Shown here: piece by piece, positions 1-8,941 of the stretch
Position numbering within the stretch: the stretch's first letter is position 1
Layout: the number at the start of each line of letters is the position of its first letter
Notes under the pieces: model-generated
The model's input: the letters and a program-made list of their open reading frames with translations, nothing else
Told to the model about the DNA's origin: nothing
The model's database searches: none
Made by a program: the position numbers and the translations under genes
NCBI GenBank assembly: GCA_963628035.1
Contig: CAVGED010000046.1
Span: 1-64,000 of the forward strand
Length of the DNA: 64,000 bases
Direction of reading: 5' to 3'
Origin: 14-2 sp963628035
Lineage (GTDB): Bacteria; Bacillota; Clostridia; Lachnospirales; Lachnospiraceae

Positions 1-222
1 TATACCAGAATGGTGCATGACTTTCACCAGAAACAATGATTAAATCAGCGCTTCCTTAAATATATATATGGCATTGGCTTTCTCCTCTTCTTATTCCAAA
101 TGTTTTTTGTTTTCATAACTTACTACATTCGTGCTTGATCCACAAGAAACATTCGTCCTTAAACAGTATCAAATCCCCGCAAACGAAGCAATCACATTAG
201 TTGCTATAGCACTATCTAAAAT
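1..222. other. Intergenic stretch at the window edge, no supported gene
   Basis: This AT-rich stretch has no ORF that I can support. Frame 1 of the plus strand is open for only 12 codons before a TGA at 37-39, so it could be the tail of a gene outside the window. On the minus strand an ATG at 18-16 follows a GGTGA-like sequence and could begin a gene that runs off the left edge. Neither can be judged from this window. Confidence 0.4.
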
Positions 223-250
223 TTGCGGTATTCCAAAAGAATCCTGCCAT

Positions 251-279
251 TTGTCAAATTTTTCAAACTATGCTATACT
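251..279 (+). promoter_or_regulatory. Sigma-A promoter of the M32 carboxypeptidase gene
   Basis: TTGTCA at 251-256 and TATACT at 274-279 are separated by 17 bp, close to the sigma-A consensus. The promoter lies inside the 5' extension of the longest reading frame. This rules out the upstream start at 223 and supports translation from 307. Confidence 0.75.
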
Positions 280-306
280 TCTTCCATAGAAAAAGGAGGA
301 CACAAC

Positions 307-1812
307 ATGAGTGAATTATTTCAGAAATTACAGCCGCACCTTGACCGGTATTATGCCTTCTCTGCCGCAGCAACCCTGTTTTCCTGGGACAATGAGACAG
401 CGGCGCCCAAGGCGGCCATTGAGAATACCTCCCGCGCCATCGGGATCCTGTCCGGCGAGCTCTACGGAGCCCTGATCAATGATGAAGTCAAACAGCTTCT
501 GGCTGAGCTGTCCACAGAAGAGGAACAGGCCAGGCTGAGCTTTCAGGAAAAAGCGATTGTCAAGAATTTAAGCAAGCAGTATCGGCAGCTCCAGGCCATC
601 CCGCCTCAGGAGTACCAGGAATTTGCTGCCCTCACTGCGCAGGCGTTTCCGGTCTGGGAAAAAGCGAAGCAGGGAAACGACTACGCTTCCTACGCTCCAG
701 TCCTTGAAAAGATCATCGACTACACCAGACGCTTCGCTTCCTATCGCCAGAAAGAGGATCAGAAGCTCTATGATGTACAGTTGGAGGATTACGAAGAAGG
801 CTTTACCGTTGAGATCCTGGATGATTTCTTTGCGAAGCTCAAGGCCGCACTGGCACCTCTGGTTCAGAAGATTCGTGAGAAATCTGACACCATCTCTACC
901 GATTGTCTTTGCAAGACCTACGACATAGACACCCAGCGGCGCGTCTGCCGCGATCTGGCGGAGTACATCGGCTTTGATTTTAACAGGGGCGTCATGGGTG
1001 AAAGCGCGCATCCCTTTACCACAGAGCTCCACAACCATGATGTACGCATCACCAATCACTATCTGGAACACCAGTTGGATTCCGCCATCTTCTCAGTGAT
1101 CCATGAAGGCGGCCACGCACTGTATGAAATGGACATCGATGATTCCATCACCATGACACCGGTAGGCCACGGCACTTCCATGGGGATGCACGAATCCCAG
1201 TCCCGGTTTTATGAGAATAATCTTGGACGCAGCCTTGAGTTCTGGATACCGCTCTACGGAAAGCTTCAGGATGCCTACCCGGATGCTTTGGGCAATGTGA
1301 CGCTGGACGAATTCTACCGCGCCATCAACCACGCCGAGCCAAGCCTGATACGGACGGAGGCTGACGAGCTGACATACCCCTTCCACATCATGATCCGGTA
1401 TGAGATTGAGAAACTGATCTTCGACGGAAAAGTCACTGTGGATGATCTTCCGGATCTCTGGAACCGAAAATATCAGGAATATCTTGGAATAACACCGGAA
1501 AATGACAGCGTTGGAATCTTACAGGATATGCACTGGTCCGGCGGAAGCTTCGGCTACTTCCCCTCCTACGCGCTGGGCAGCGCCATCGCCGCGCAGATTT
1601 ATTATCACCTGGGGACCGTCATGCCGATGAAGGAATATCTGAAGACCGGAAACTTAAAACCGATCCAGGCATATCTGAAGGAGCATATCCATCGGTTCGG
1701 GGAGACGAAAAACACCCAGGAACTCTTAAAGGATATGACCGGTGAGGGCTTTAACCCGGATTATTATATTGCTTATCTGACGGAGAAATATTCGGCACTG
1801 TATGGATTGTAA
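307..1812 (+). CDS. M32 family metallocarboxypeptidase
   Basis: The 501-residue protein is a zinc carboxypeptidase of family M32 (thermostable carboxypeptidase 1 type), which removes C-terminal residues from peptides in the cytoplasm. The zinc motif HEGGH is at residues 266-270, and the family motif GMHESQSR at about 293-300 supplies the third glutamate ligand. The length matches the usual ~500 residues and there is no signal peptide. I chose the ATG at 307 because AAAGGAGG ends about 7 bases upstream, while the longer frame from 223 starts upstream of the promoter. The gene appears monocistronic and ends at a hairpin shared with the convergent MATE gene. Confidence 0.95.
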   Translation: MSELFQKLQPHLDRYYAFSAAATLFSWDNETAAPKAAIENTSRAIGILSGELYGALINDEVKQLLAELSTEEEQARLSFQEKAIVKNLSKQYRQLQAIPPQEYQEFAALTAQAFPVWEKAKQGNDYASYAPVLEKIIDYTRRFASYRQKEDQKLYDVQLEDYEEGFTVEILDDFFAKLKAALAPLVQKIREKSDTISTDCLCKTYDIDTQRRVCRDLAEYIGFDFNRGVMGESAHPFTTELHNHDVRITNHYLEHQLDSAIFSVIHEGGHALYEMDIDDSITMTPVGHGTSMGMHESQSRFYENNLGRSLEFWIPLYGKLQDAYPDALGNVTLDEFYRAINHAEPSLIRTEADELTYPFHIMIRYEIEKLIFDGKVTVDDLPDLWNRKYQEYLGITPENDSVGILQDMHWSGGSFGYFPSYALGSAIAAQIYYHLGTVMPMKEYLKTGNLKPIQAYLKEHIHRFGETKNTQELLKDMTGEGFNPDYYIAYLTEKYSALYGL

Positions 1813-1830
1813 AATTCGATAGCATACATA

Positions 1831-1856
1831 AGGGGCTGCTTAACAGCCCCTCTTTG
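1831..1856. terminator. Hairpin terminator between convergent genes
   Basis: AGGGGCTG at 1831-1838 pairs with CAGCCCCT at 1844-1851 across a short loop and is followed by TCTTTGTT on the plus strand. It lies 18 bp after the carboxypeptidase stop and directly at the stop of the opposing MATE gene, so it could end transcription from both sides. Confidence 0.7.
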
Positions 1857-3230
1857 TTATTCAAAAACACACTTTACTTTCCTCATTAGCACCACTGCTA
1901 TCACTGCCGAGACAACCTCTGCAATCAGAAAGCTCATCCACACCAGCCAGGTGCCGCAATAACCGGATACTACTATGCTTGAAAAAGCATATGCGACTGG
2001 AATTACAAACAGGAACTGCCTGCATACGGACACGATAAGTGACTGCAATCCACTGTCCAATGCCTGGAAGATTCCCTGGAACGCAATATTTGCACCTGCA
2101 AACATATAACTGATGGAAATGATCCGCATTGCGCTGACACATAACGCTTTTGTCTCTCCCGACAATCCGAAGATAGCGGCAAATGCTTCTGCAAACACCT
2201 CCAGCCCCACAAAACCGATCAGCATAATCGACACCGTATACAGCAGGCCATACCTGACACCTTCCTTTACCCGTTCTTTGTTCCCCATACCATAATTAAA
2301 GGATACAATCGGTGTGATCGCATCTCTAAGGCCGAATGCCGCAAACAGAATAAACTGCTGAATCTTGTAATACAGTCCATATGCAGTAACTACATTTTCC
2401 CCGATACGCACAAAAATAACGTTCAAAAGATATGTCATAACAGACATCAATGCCTGGGCAATGATCGCAGCAAATCCAATGGAATAGATTCCTCTGACAA
2501 TCTTCCCGGATGGTTTCATATAGGAAAAATCATTTTTAATCTCTTTGTTGAATTTTAAATGCAGTAACAATCCGCATAGTGCCGATGCAATCTGTCCGAT
2601 CACAGTCGCATATGCCGCACCCTTTACCCCAAGCTCCGGGCACCCAAGCCATCCATAGATCATAATGGGATCAAGCACAATATTTATGACTGCACCTGCT
2701 ATCTGTGCAATCGTGGAGTATGTACTTTTCCCGGTTGCCTGCAATACCTTTTCATACAGGGAGAAAAACAGGATACCAAACGACCAACAGCAGCAGATCC
2801 GCAGATAGTCTGCTGCCATCTGTGCAATTACCGGATTCTTGGTCTGCGACGCTATATAACCAGTCGTTCCAAATATGCCAAACAATAAAAATACCACATA
2901 AATGACAGCCATTAGAAACAAGCCGTTTCCGGCTGTCTTACTTGCCTTTTCCTGATCTCCCTCTCCCATACTCTTTGCAAGAAGTGCGTTTACACCTACA
3001 CCGGTTCCTATCCCGATGGCAACCATCAACATCTGCACCGGAAACGCAAGGGTTAAGGCATTTATTGCCATTTCACCTGTTTCTTTCATATTCGCTACAA
3101 ATGCACTGTCCACAATGTTGTACACCGCCTGCAGCATCATGGAGATGATCATGGGAACTCCCATATTTATCATCAGCTTGTTCACAGGCATTGTTGCCAT
3201 CTTACTGTCTTTTGTCACTGAATTACTCAC
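1857..3230 (-). CDS. MATE family multidrug/cation efflux transporter
   Basis: This is a 457-residue polytopic membrane protein of the MATE family (NorM/DinF superfamily), which exports drugs or metabolites in exchange for Na+ or H+. The N-terminal part has the family pattern of a short cytoplasmic segment followed by PMIISMMLQAVYNIVDSAFV. The hydrophobic profile is consistent with 12 membrane segments in two bundles. The start is a GTG at 3230, preceded by AAGGAGG with good spacing. Upstream are a promoter at 3357-3385 and a strong hairpin in the leader, which suggests regulated expression. The substrate cannot be inferred. Confidence 0.92.
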   Translation of the reverse strand: MSNSVTKDSKMATMPVNKLMINMGVPMIISMMLQAVYNIVDSAFVANMKETGEMAINALTLAFPVQMLMVAIGIGTGVGVNALLAKSMGEGDQEKASKTAGNGLFLMAVIYVVFLLFGIFGTTGYIASQTKNPVIAQMAADYLRICCCWSFGILFFSLYEKVLQATGKSTYSTIAQIAGAVINIVLDPIMIYGWLGCPELGVKGAAYATVIGQIASALCGLLLHLKFNKEIKNDFSYMKPSGKIVRGIYSIGFAAIIAQALMSVMTYLLNVIFVRIGENVVTAYGLYYKIQQFILFAAFGLRDAITPIVSFNYGMGNKERVKEGVRYGLLYTVSIMLIGFVGLEVFAEAFAAIFGLSGETKALCVSAMRIISISYMFAGANIAFQGIFQALDSGLQSLIVSVCRQFLFVIPVAYAFSSIVVSGYCGTWLVWMSFLIAEVVSAVIAVVLMRKVKCVFE

Positions 3231-3260
3231 TTTCTTTTTCCTCCTTCAGAACATAAAAAT

Positions 3261-3301
3261 GCGTGTAATCTTCGTAGTTAAAACTACTTTAGATTACACG
3301 C
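3261..3301 (-). promoter_or_regulatory. Leader hairpin with repeated GTGTAATC motif before the MATE gene
   Basis: On the minus strand GCGTGTAATC (3301-3292) pairs with GATTACACGC (3270-3261). Inside it GTAGTT pairs with AACTAC, giving a long interrupted stem that ends about 11 bases before the ribosome site. A third copy of GTGTAATC lies at 3336-3329 in the same leader and could compete for the same partner. It may be a protein operator or an RNA switch; I recognise no known riboswitch class. Confidence 0.55.
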
Positions 3302-3356
3302 AGTGGTCTGCTGGACTTACATCTACCGATTACACAATTTTCTTTTTGCAGAAGTC

Positions 3357-3385
3357 AGTATAGCACAAACAAAAATTTTTTGTAA
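3357..3385 (-). promoter_or_regulatory. Sigma-A promoter of the MATE gene
   Basis: On the minus strand TTACAA (3385-3380) and TATACT (3362-3357) are separated by 17 bp. Transcription would start near 3350 and give a leader of about 120 nt that contains the hairpin at 3261-3301. Confidence 0.6.
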
Positions 3386-3402
3386 GTCTATTTTTAATTT
3401 TT

Positions 3403-4155
3403 TTACCTCACACTCTCCCGGTACTCTCTTTTCAGCGCCTCCAGATATTCGTCCCAGCCGCCTTCCGGCTCTTCCGCCGTCTGCCCGCTGTTCTCGCACT
3501 CTGCCTGTGTTATTGTTTCTGCCTGCCGGGCGGCTTTCCCGCCAGGCAGCTTCCCTGCCACCTCACTTGCCGCCTGCCAGGCCGCAAAGCTCTCATCGCT
3601 TTGGTTCAGCTCGTACGCCTTTGCGAAGCATTCCGTTGCCCTTTCAAAAAGAAACAGCTTTCGATACGCCACGCCAAGATTATGCCAGACATTTCCCATA
3701 AGCTTTCTCGAACAGCTTCTGCTCTCCCATAGAACCGTCAGTCGCTCATATTCCCGGATACTGCGAAGATACTGCTTCGTCTTAAGAAGGCGGTCTGCAC
3801 GCAGCTTTCCCAGCTCGAATTCATCCTTGTTTTCCATGGCAAGGCACAGTTCATTTATCCCTGTCAGCTCCTCCCCGGCATACATCCCGGATTCCTTAAG
3901 GAGAAAGCAGGCGCACCAGAGGGCATTCTTGCCCTGTTTCCTCTCCTCTGCCAGAGTGGCGGCCAGTCTCGGCAGCTTCAACTCCTCTGACAGCCATGCA
4001 AAAAGCTCCTCTCCCATTACCGATTCATCCAACAGCTCACGGCTCTGATAGAGATAAAAGCATAATTCTTCCATGGTTTTCACTTCGACACCGGCAGCCT
4101 TGATCCGAAAAGGCCGCCCGGCCTTCTGTTCCCTGCATATCCACAATTCACTCAT
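3403..4155 (-). CDS. TPR-like hypothetical protein, third gene of the DUF5717/DUF5716 operon
   Basis: This 250-residue soluble protein has no signal peptide. The segment around NLGVAYRKLFLFERATEC and the following AKAYELNQSDE reads like tetratricopeptide helices, so it may bind partner proteins. The rest is helical and charged, without a family I recognise. The ATG at 4155 is chosen because it overlaps the stop of the upstream gene by 8 nt (ATGAGTGA), a sign of translational coupling; the longer frame runs deep into that gene. Position and coupling suggest it works with the actin-like protein upstream. Its function is unknown. Confidence 0.75.
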   Translation of the reverse strand: MSELWICREQKAGRPFRIKAAGVEVKTMEELCFYLYQSRELLDESVMGEELFAWLSEELKLPRLAATLAEERKQGKNALWCACFLLKESGMYAGEELTGINELCLAMENKDEFELGKLRADRLLKTKQYLRSIREYERLTVLWESRSCSRKLMGNVWHNLGVAYRKLFLFERATECFAKAYELNQSDESFAAWQAASEVAGKLPGGKAARQAETITQAECENSGQTAEEPEGGWDEYLEALKREYRESVR

Positions 4156-5260
4156 CGATACAATACTCCCATACCTTTCCACTGGACGCATACCACGGTC
4201 CAAAGCCAAGATCTGTGATCCGTATAACCACCTGTGTCACACCGGAAGGAACCGCCTCCACCAGAAGCCTTGTGGCCTTGTCCGGACGTTTCGGTAATTC
4301 TGTCAGCTCCAGACTTTCAACCCTCGCCTGGTTGCTGTCCGGCGCCTTAAGCCAGATATCTACAAAAGGCTCACCGGACAATAGCACCTCGCAGCTTCCA
4401 TTCACCTCATAGCAATAATTTCCTGCTTCCGCCAGTTCTTTGAAGAACGTGCGATCCTGCTGCTTTACCTGCAGCATGATATTCTTCGCCAGTTTATATT
4501 CGTTCAGAAATATATAGCTGCATTTTTCTTTATGCATTTGCATAAAGCTTTCAAAGCATGCGCCCCTGGTGTAGAGATTTCTCCCCTGAAACACCTTTCT
4601 TCCCCGGCACAGGATCGTGAGGGAGTCTTTAAGCCATCCACCCTCCAGTCCCTCTCCGGTAAGATATATGGAAGAGACGATTTTTCCCATCAACACCTCC
4701 GTTGCTGCCTCGGCAAAGTACCGATCCCGCTCCCCAGATTCCTCCGGAAGCTGTCCCAGCGTCCTGGCTGTTATCTCGATCTTCTGTGGTGTACTCTTCC
4801 CACCCCTGGTAAGATACAGACAGGAAAGCGCATTCCCTTCGCAGCGAAACAACACCATATCGTGCAATGCCAGCTCCTTTTTCTGATTCAGGGAGAAGTG
4901 GCAGAAGCTCTCCTTGTCATCCTGGAAGAACACCCGCTCCACGGGAACACCCATCTGCTCCATCAGCCTCTTCAGCAGTGAGATATCCTCCATACAAATA
5001 TGCGGTAAATGAAAGGTCACCGCCGAAGCTTCCCGCGGCTCCGTGATCCCCGGAACAAGGCAGATCACCTTCCGCAAGAACTGCCCCAGCAGCTCTTCCC
5101 CATTTTCCTGCTTTCGATAAGAGACCGTCGGAATCCGGTAACGCTCTTCCCCGACCACCGTGCTCACCGTCTCCGCGTCCTCCATATCCGGACGGTAATA
5201 GCTGATCTGCGTCCAGGCCTCGCCAAGATCGATCCCGATATAGATTTCTTCCTGTGCCAT
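4148..5260 (-). CDS. Actin/Hsp70-fold protein, probable DUF5716 family
   Basis: The 370-residue protein begins with IYIGIDLGEAWTQISYY, which resembles the phosphate-1 loop of the actin/Hsp70/sugar-kinase ATPase superfamily, followed by a segment (RYRIPTVSY) like the start of DnaK-type domains. I believe this is the DUF5716 family that usually accompanies DUF5717, but I could not check this. It has no signal peptide or membrane segment. GAGGGAAGAGG precedes the ATG at 5260. The gene lies 60 bp after the giant DUF5717 gene and overlaps the TPR-like gene. A role as the ATP-dependent part of a three-protein assembly is inference. Confidence 0.7.
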   Translation of the reverse strand: MAQEEIYIGIDLGEAWTQISYYRPDMEDAETVSTVVGEERYRIPTVSYRKQENGEELLGQFLRKVICLVPGITEPREASAVTFHLPHICMEDISLLKRLMEQMGVPVERVFFQDDKESFCHFSLNQKKELALHDMVLFRCEGNALSCLYLTRGGKSTPQKIEITARTLGQLPEESGERDRYFAEAATEVLMGKIVSSIYLTGEGLEGGWLKDSLTILCRGRKVFQGRNLYTRGACFESFMQMHKEKCSYIFLNEYKLAKNIMLQVKQQDRTFFKELAEAGNYCYEVNGSCEVLLSGEPFVDIWLKAPDSNQARVESLELTELPKRPDKATRLLVEAVPSGVTQVVIRITDLGFGPWYASSGKVWEYCIDE

Positions 5261-5320
5261 CCTCTTCCCTCGCTCTTCTACTCTTAAACCATCTGCCGAC
5301 TGTAGGAACTCATAGGAGCG

Positions 5321-8300
5321 CTACAGCAGCCTGTCCGTTTCCTCTGCCAGTCGCTCCATACGCTCATAGACGCTCCGAAGCCTGCATAAGACATCCTCGT
5401 CCCCATTCTGCCTGCTCATCAGCATAGCGTTGATCAGGTCATAGCGGCTCATTTTCTCATAATCAGCGTCATTCCTGTCTGATACAGTCCCCATGGCATC
5501 TCTCCAACTGACACTTCCTGTCTTAACAGGTTCCTTCGCCTCAATATTCTCCTGCTCCTCCCATATGGAATAAGAAATCTCCTCTCCATAGAAAAGAACC
5601 AGTTCCTTCACAAAGATTCCCTGATACATCTCATCCATTGCAGCCTGCTGCCCGCTATTCCCGGTTCCCGGTACTCCCCGGCCCTGCCTTATATTGTCAT
5701 CCTCTCCTGCCCCGCGGATATCATAACTCAGCGTCACACGCCCGAACGGAGCCGTGCGGTATTCCAGAAAGATCCTGTCATTCAGATGGTATTGCCGCTT
5801 TACCCGTTCCGGCAGATCCTGATAAAAAGCAAACGTCTTTCCCTGCCCCAGATATTCCTGCAGCAGATGTTCCAGCAGATCTTCCTGCTCTTCAGTGCGA
5901 TTTTCAAGCCCGGTCAGCCACTTCAGACATGCCAGACGGCAGCAGTCATTCAGGGAATTCCCCAGCGCGATCTGACGGGCAATACAGGAAAGTACAGGAT
6001 CCTTCGCAGCCATCTCCTTCACAAAGTATCGGTAAGAGATGTAGGACAAACATGCAAGCAGAAGCATCTCCTTCCCCTGTGCCTTAAAATAACTTAAGAA
6101 TATCTCCTCCATGCACTTCGTCTGTCCATCCGTATACAGCAGTTGGCTTAAAAAACGTTCTTCCAATGCATAGGTATCCAGTTCAAATTCCCTGGCTGCC
6201 AGCCATAACCGCTCCTCCTCCTGAAGACTCCCCTGAAAATACCGGATCAGATAGGCAAGCACTGCTTCATTATAAGTGCCGCGTTCAAAGATTGCGGTGC
6301 ACAGTCCAAGCAGTTGTTTTTCCTCCGCCGGATCCTGCTCTGCAAGCTTCTCCCGGACCGCCAACAGCATACGGCTGATAGGAACATGCTCATAGCCCGA
6401 ATCCATACTCATACCGGCTCCCATATTCATGCCAGGCTCCATACTCATGCCGGATTCCATTCCCACTGCAGGCTCCATTCCTACAGCAGGCTCCGTCCCC
6501 TCCTTCACACCATGCACGATCTTCTGATATCCCGCATAATCCTTCGGATCAAGAAGCCTCTTTCGCTGAATACAATCCTCCTTTGGCAGATACCGCGTCC
6601 CGCGGTTGTTTTCAGCCAGGATCAGGCAATCGCCGCTGCCGACAGACAGGTACGCCACTCCATTGGCAATCACTGCGGATGACTCCTGCTCCGGTTCCTT
6701 TCGCACTGCCACCAGGCGCACAGCACGCTTATCCGTTATCTTCACCTTGTATGTATCGAGAACACCGGACAGCGCAGCCGTCGTTTTCTCATCCATAACC
6801 ATACGTCCCAGAACATCCCGGTAAATCACCGCCAGATTCTCATCTATGTTTCCTGCAAAAAGCTGGTCTATGGCAAACTGTTCTATTTTCTTCTGATAAG
6901 CCTCGTAAATGCTCTGCTGTCTTTGACTGTGTCTTAGGATATATGCATAGAGCAATGCCCGCTTCCGCCAGTCCATCTCGTTCTGATATTGAAAATAGAT
7001 CATTACGGGCCGCGGAAACTCCACGTTCCGCGCAGCATCCAGACTGTCCATCCAGGCCTCATACAAGCCTGCAATATTAAGCTCTTCCTGAATTCCTAAG
7101 TGAAACCACAAAAACTGCTTCGACGTCGTCACATTCCATCGAATACAATAACTCACGATAGCCGCAAGTGTCTCAGGCTGGGGATCTACCTGGTAACACT
7201 CCTGCAGAATGCCATACCACAACAGGTGGAAGCTGCGCACCTTTGGTATGACTTTCACGACCTGCCGCGCAACCTCAGGAACAATCACATGCTCCTTCGC
7301 AGCCCAGCTTAACACCCGCAGTTCAAACTCATCTGCCTTTTGCAGCAGGTATACATCATTCTTAAACAGCTCATATGCTTCCAGGTAAAGGATCGGACTG
7401 TGCATGCCCTCTGCCACCTTTTCCCGAATGGCGGAAAGCTTGCGGCTTCTGCTTCTTGCAAGCTCCGGATCCAGAAATAGCATGATCAAAAAGAGCCACA
7501 GATTCTCCTGATTCCGATGATAGATCTCCTGAATCTGGCGAAAGGCCTTCGACACATAAGAAGGCTCCTGCTCGCTTAAAGTCGTAAGATACAGATAATA
7601 AGCGAATAACGGTGAATCCTTCTTCATCTTCTCCCTGCCAAAGCCCATCAGCAGCCAGTCAGCCTCCTGCCGCTGCTTGTTCACCAGAAGTGCCTGTGCC
7701 TGATACAGTACATACCATTTATTTTCAGGCGCAAGCTCCCGAAGACGTTCCAGACAGCTGCAGCTCTCCTTCGACCATACGCCTGTGACGATCCTCTTCA
7801 GGCGCAGATCAAGATACAACCTGGCCAACCGTCCCAGCAACCGATGCGTCTCCAAAGCAGGACGTTTCTCCTCCCGTGTATAATCCGATGCAAGCGGCGC
7901 CCGTCCTTCCTCATATATGCAGATCTCGCAGCATTCCCGCTGATGAAGGCTCTCAAGAATGATCCTGCCAAAATTATTCCCGCCGTGCAGTCGATTCCTT
8001 CTTATAATAAATTCCACTGTCCCATGGCTGCCCACCAGATCAGCGGCAGTGATCCTGCTCTTTACAGGTGCAAATGCGTCATTATCCGAAGTAACTGTGA
8101 TATCAAGATTCCCCCAGCCTTCCTTTGCGAATGTCAACAGTTCCCGGTTATCCACAGAAGCTTTCGCAAAGGCCAGCTTCTGTTCCGTCAGAGAAAAGGC
8201 AATGCGCTCCTTCCTCCCGGTGCCGACCAGAAACTCCTCCATACCGGCCATGGAGGCTTCCGTTCCGCCAAGAGCTCGATACAGCAGTCTCTCCCGCTCT

Positions 8301-8773
8301 GTTGCCCGCTCCAGAATACATGCAAAGCTCTTCGCCGTATACATACGGTAGGCCTCGTCCCAGGAGCTCTGCGCCAGCCGGACAAAATCATCCAGCGTTC
8401 CAATATTTCCCACAGAGGAAACCAGCGTTTTTTGAATAATCCTGCCCTGAAACCTCACGCTGCATTCCCCGCCGTCCGAAATGACCGTAATCGTGCCCTT
8501 GCTGATCTCCCCCTCCAAAAGTCCCCTGCTTTGAAATTCAAATAAAATGCTGCACTCTGTCCCTGAAAATTCTGTAGTCAGACACGTAATGCGGGAATGT
8601 GCAGAGCAGACGATCCCATGCAGTGGTTCTTTGTTTGCACTGCGCACCACAAAGCTTCCCCGATAGATATCTTCCGGGAATACTTCGAATTCCATCGGCT
8701 CTGTGGGAGCCACTATCACTGGTTTTTCATTGTAAAATCTGCCGTAAGCCAGATCCTGGATTTTTTTTCGCAA
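5321..8773 (-). CDS. Giant DUF5717-family protein of unknown function
   Basis: From the chosen start the protein has about 1150 residues and lacks a signal peptide and membrane segments. The N-terminal third reads as beta-sandwich-like (EPMEFEVFPEDIYRGSF); the rest is largely helical with repeat-like motifs. I recognise it as the Lachnospiraceae DUF5717 type, whose function is unknown. The longest frame starts at a TTG at 8875, but that TTG is the -35 box of a near-perfect promoter, and the ATG at 8845 lies at the predicted transcript start. The TTG at 8773 has AGGTGA just upstream and yields an N-terminus beginning RKKIQDLAYG, so I prefer it. An 18-bp tandem repeat interrupts the middle of the gene. 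Confidence 0.75.
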   Translation of the reverse strand: MRKKIQDLAYGRFYNEKPVIVAPTEPMEFEVFPEDIYRGSFVVRSANKEPLHGIVCSAHSRITCLTTEFSGTECSILFEFQSRGLLEGEISKGTITVISDGGECSVRFQGRIIQKTLVSSVGNIGTLDDFVRLAQSSWDEAYRMYTAKSFACILERATERERLLYRALGGTEASMAGMEEFLVGTGRKERIAFSLTEQKLAFAKASVDNRELLTFAKEGWGNLDITVTSDNDAFAPVKSRITAADLVGSHGTVEFIIRRNRLHGGNNFGRIILESLHQRECCEICIYEEGRAPLASDYTREEKRPALETHRLLGRLARLYLDLRLKRIVTGVWSKESCSCLERLRELAPENKWYVLYQAQALLVNKQRQEADWLLMGFGREKMKKDSPLFAYYLYLTTLSEQEPSYVSKAFRQIQEIYHRNQENLWLFLIMLFLDPELARSRSRKLSAIREKVAEGMHSPILYLEAYELFKNDVYLLQKADEFELRVLSWAAKEHVIVPEVARQVVKVIPKVRSFHLLWYGILQECYQVDPQPETLAAIVSYCIRWNVTTSKQFLWFHLGIQEELNIAGLYEAWMDSLDAARNVEFPRPVMIYFQYQNEMDWRKRALLYAYILRHSQRQQSIYEAYQKKIEQFAIDQLFAGNIDENLAVIYRDVLGRMVMDEKTTAALSGVLDTYKVKITDKRAVRLVAVRKEPEQESSAVIANGVAYLSVGSGDCLILAENNRGTRYLPKEDCIQRKRLLDPKDYAGYQKIVHGVKEGTEPAVGMEPAVGMESGMSMEPGMNMGAGMSMDSGYEHVPISRMLLAVREKLAEQDPAEEKQLLGLCTAIFERGTYNEAVLAYLIRYFQGSLQEEERLWLAAREFELDTYALEERFLSQLLYTDGQTKCMEEIFLSYFKAQGKEMLLLACLSYISYRYFVKEMAAKDPVLSCIARQIALGNSLNDCCRLACLKWLTGLENRTEEQEDLLEHLLQEYLGQGKTFAFYQDLPERVKRQYHLNDRIFLEYRTAPFGRVTLSYDIRGAGEDDNIRQGRGVPGTGNSGQQAAMDEMYQGIFVKELVLFYGEEISYSIWEEQENIEAKEPVKTGSVSWRDAMGTVSDRNDADYEKMSRYDLINAMLMSRQNGDEDVLCRLRSVYERMERLAEETDRLL
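6389..6496 (-). repeat. 18-bp tandem repeat coding a Met/Gly/Pro hexapeptide
   Basis: Six degenerate 18-bp units lie in frame in the DUF5717-like gene and encode hexapeptides of the type MEPAVG, MESGMS, MEPGMN, MGAGMS and MDSGYE. The units at 6407-6424, 6425-6442 and 6443-6460 are the most alike. The segment is probably a flexible linker whose length can vary. Confidence 0.85.
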
Positions 8774-8846
8774 ATGATCACCTGCTCTGCTGTTGCTTTT
8801 TTTAAAAAAAGAGTTTATGATAGAAAGCAAAACCTGCTTTTTCATA

Positions 8847-8875
8847 ATTATATACGATTCACGTGTCTGATTCAA
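8847..8875 (-). promoter_or_regulatory. Sigma-A promoter of the DUF5717 operon
   Basis: On the minus strand TTGAAT (8875-8870) and TATAAT (8852-8847) are separated by exactly 17 bp. Transcription would start near 8840, so the start codon must be downstream of that, which supports the TTG at 8773. Confidence 0.65.
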
Positions 8876-8941
8876 GGGGCAACCTTCAGGATTCGTGATT
8901 CGGACAAAGATAAAAATATATTATTACAACGGAGGTAACCC

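Noticed and set aside
223..306. N-terminal extension of the M32 carboxypeptidase
   Set aside because: It lies upstream of or within the promoter at 251-279, and a strong ribosome site supports the ATG at 307.
568..1071. 167-codon minus-strand frame inside the M32 gene
   Set aside because: It is antisense to a well-conserved enzyme, has no ribosome site and no recognisable domain.
7844..8545. 233-codon plus-strand frame inside the DUF5717-like gene
   Set aside because: Its composition (Arg, Pro, Ser, His-rich) is typical of a shadow frame and it lacks a start signal.
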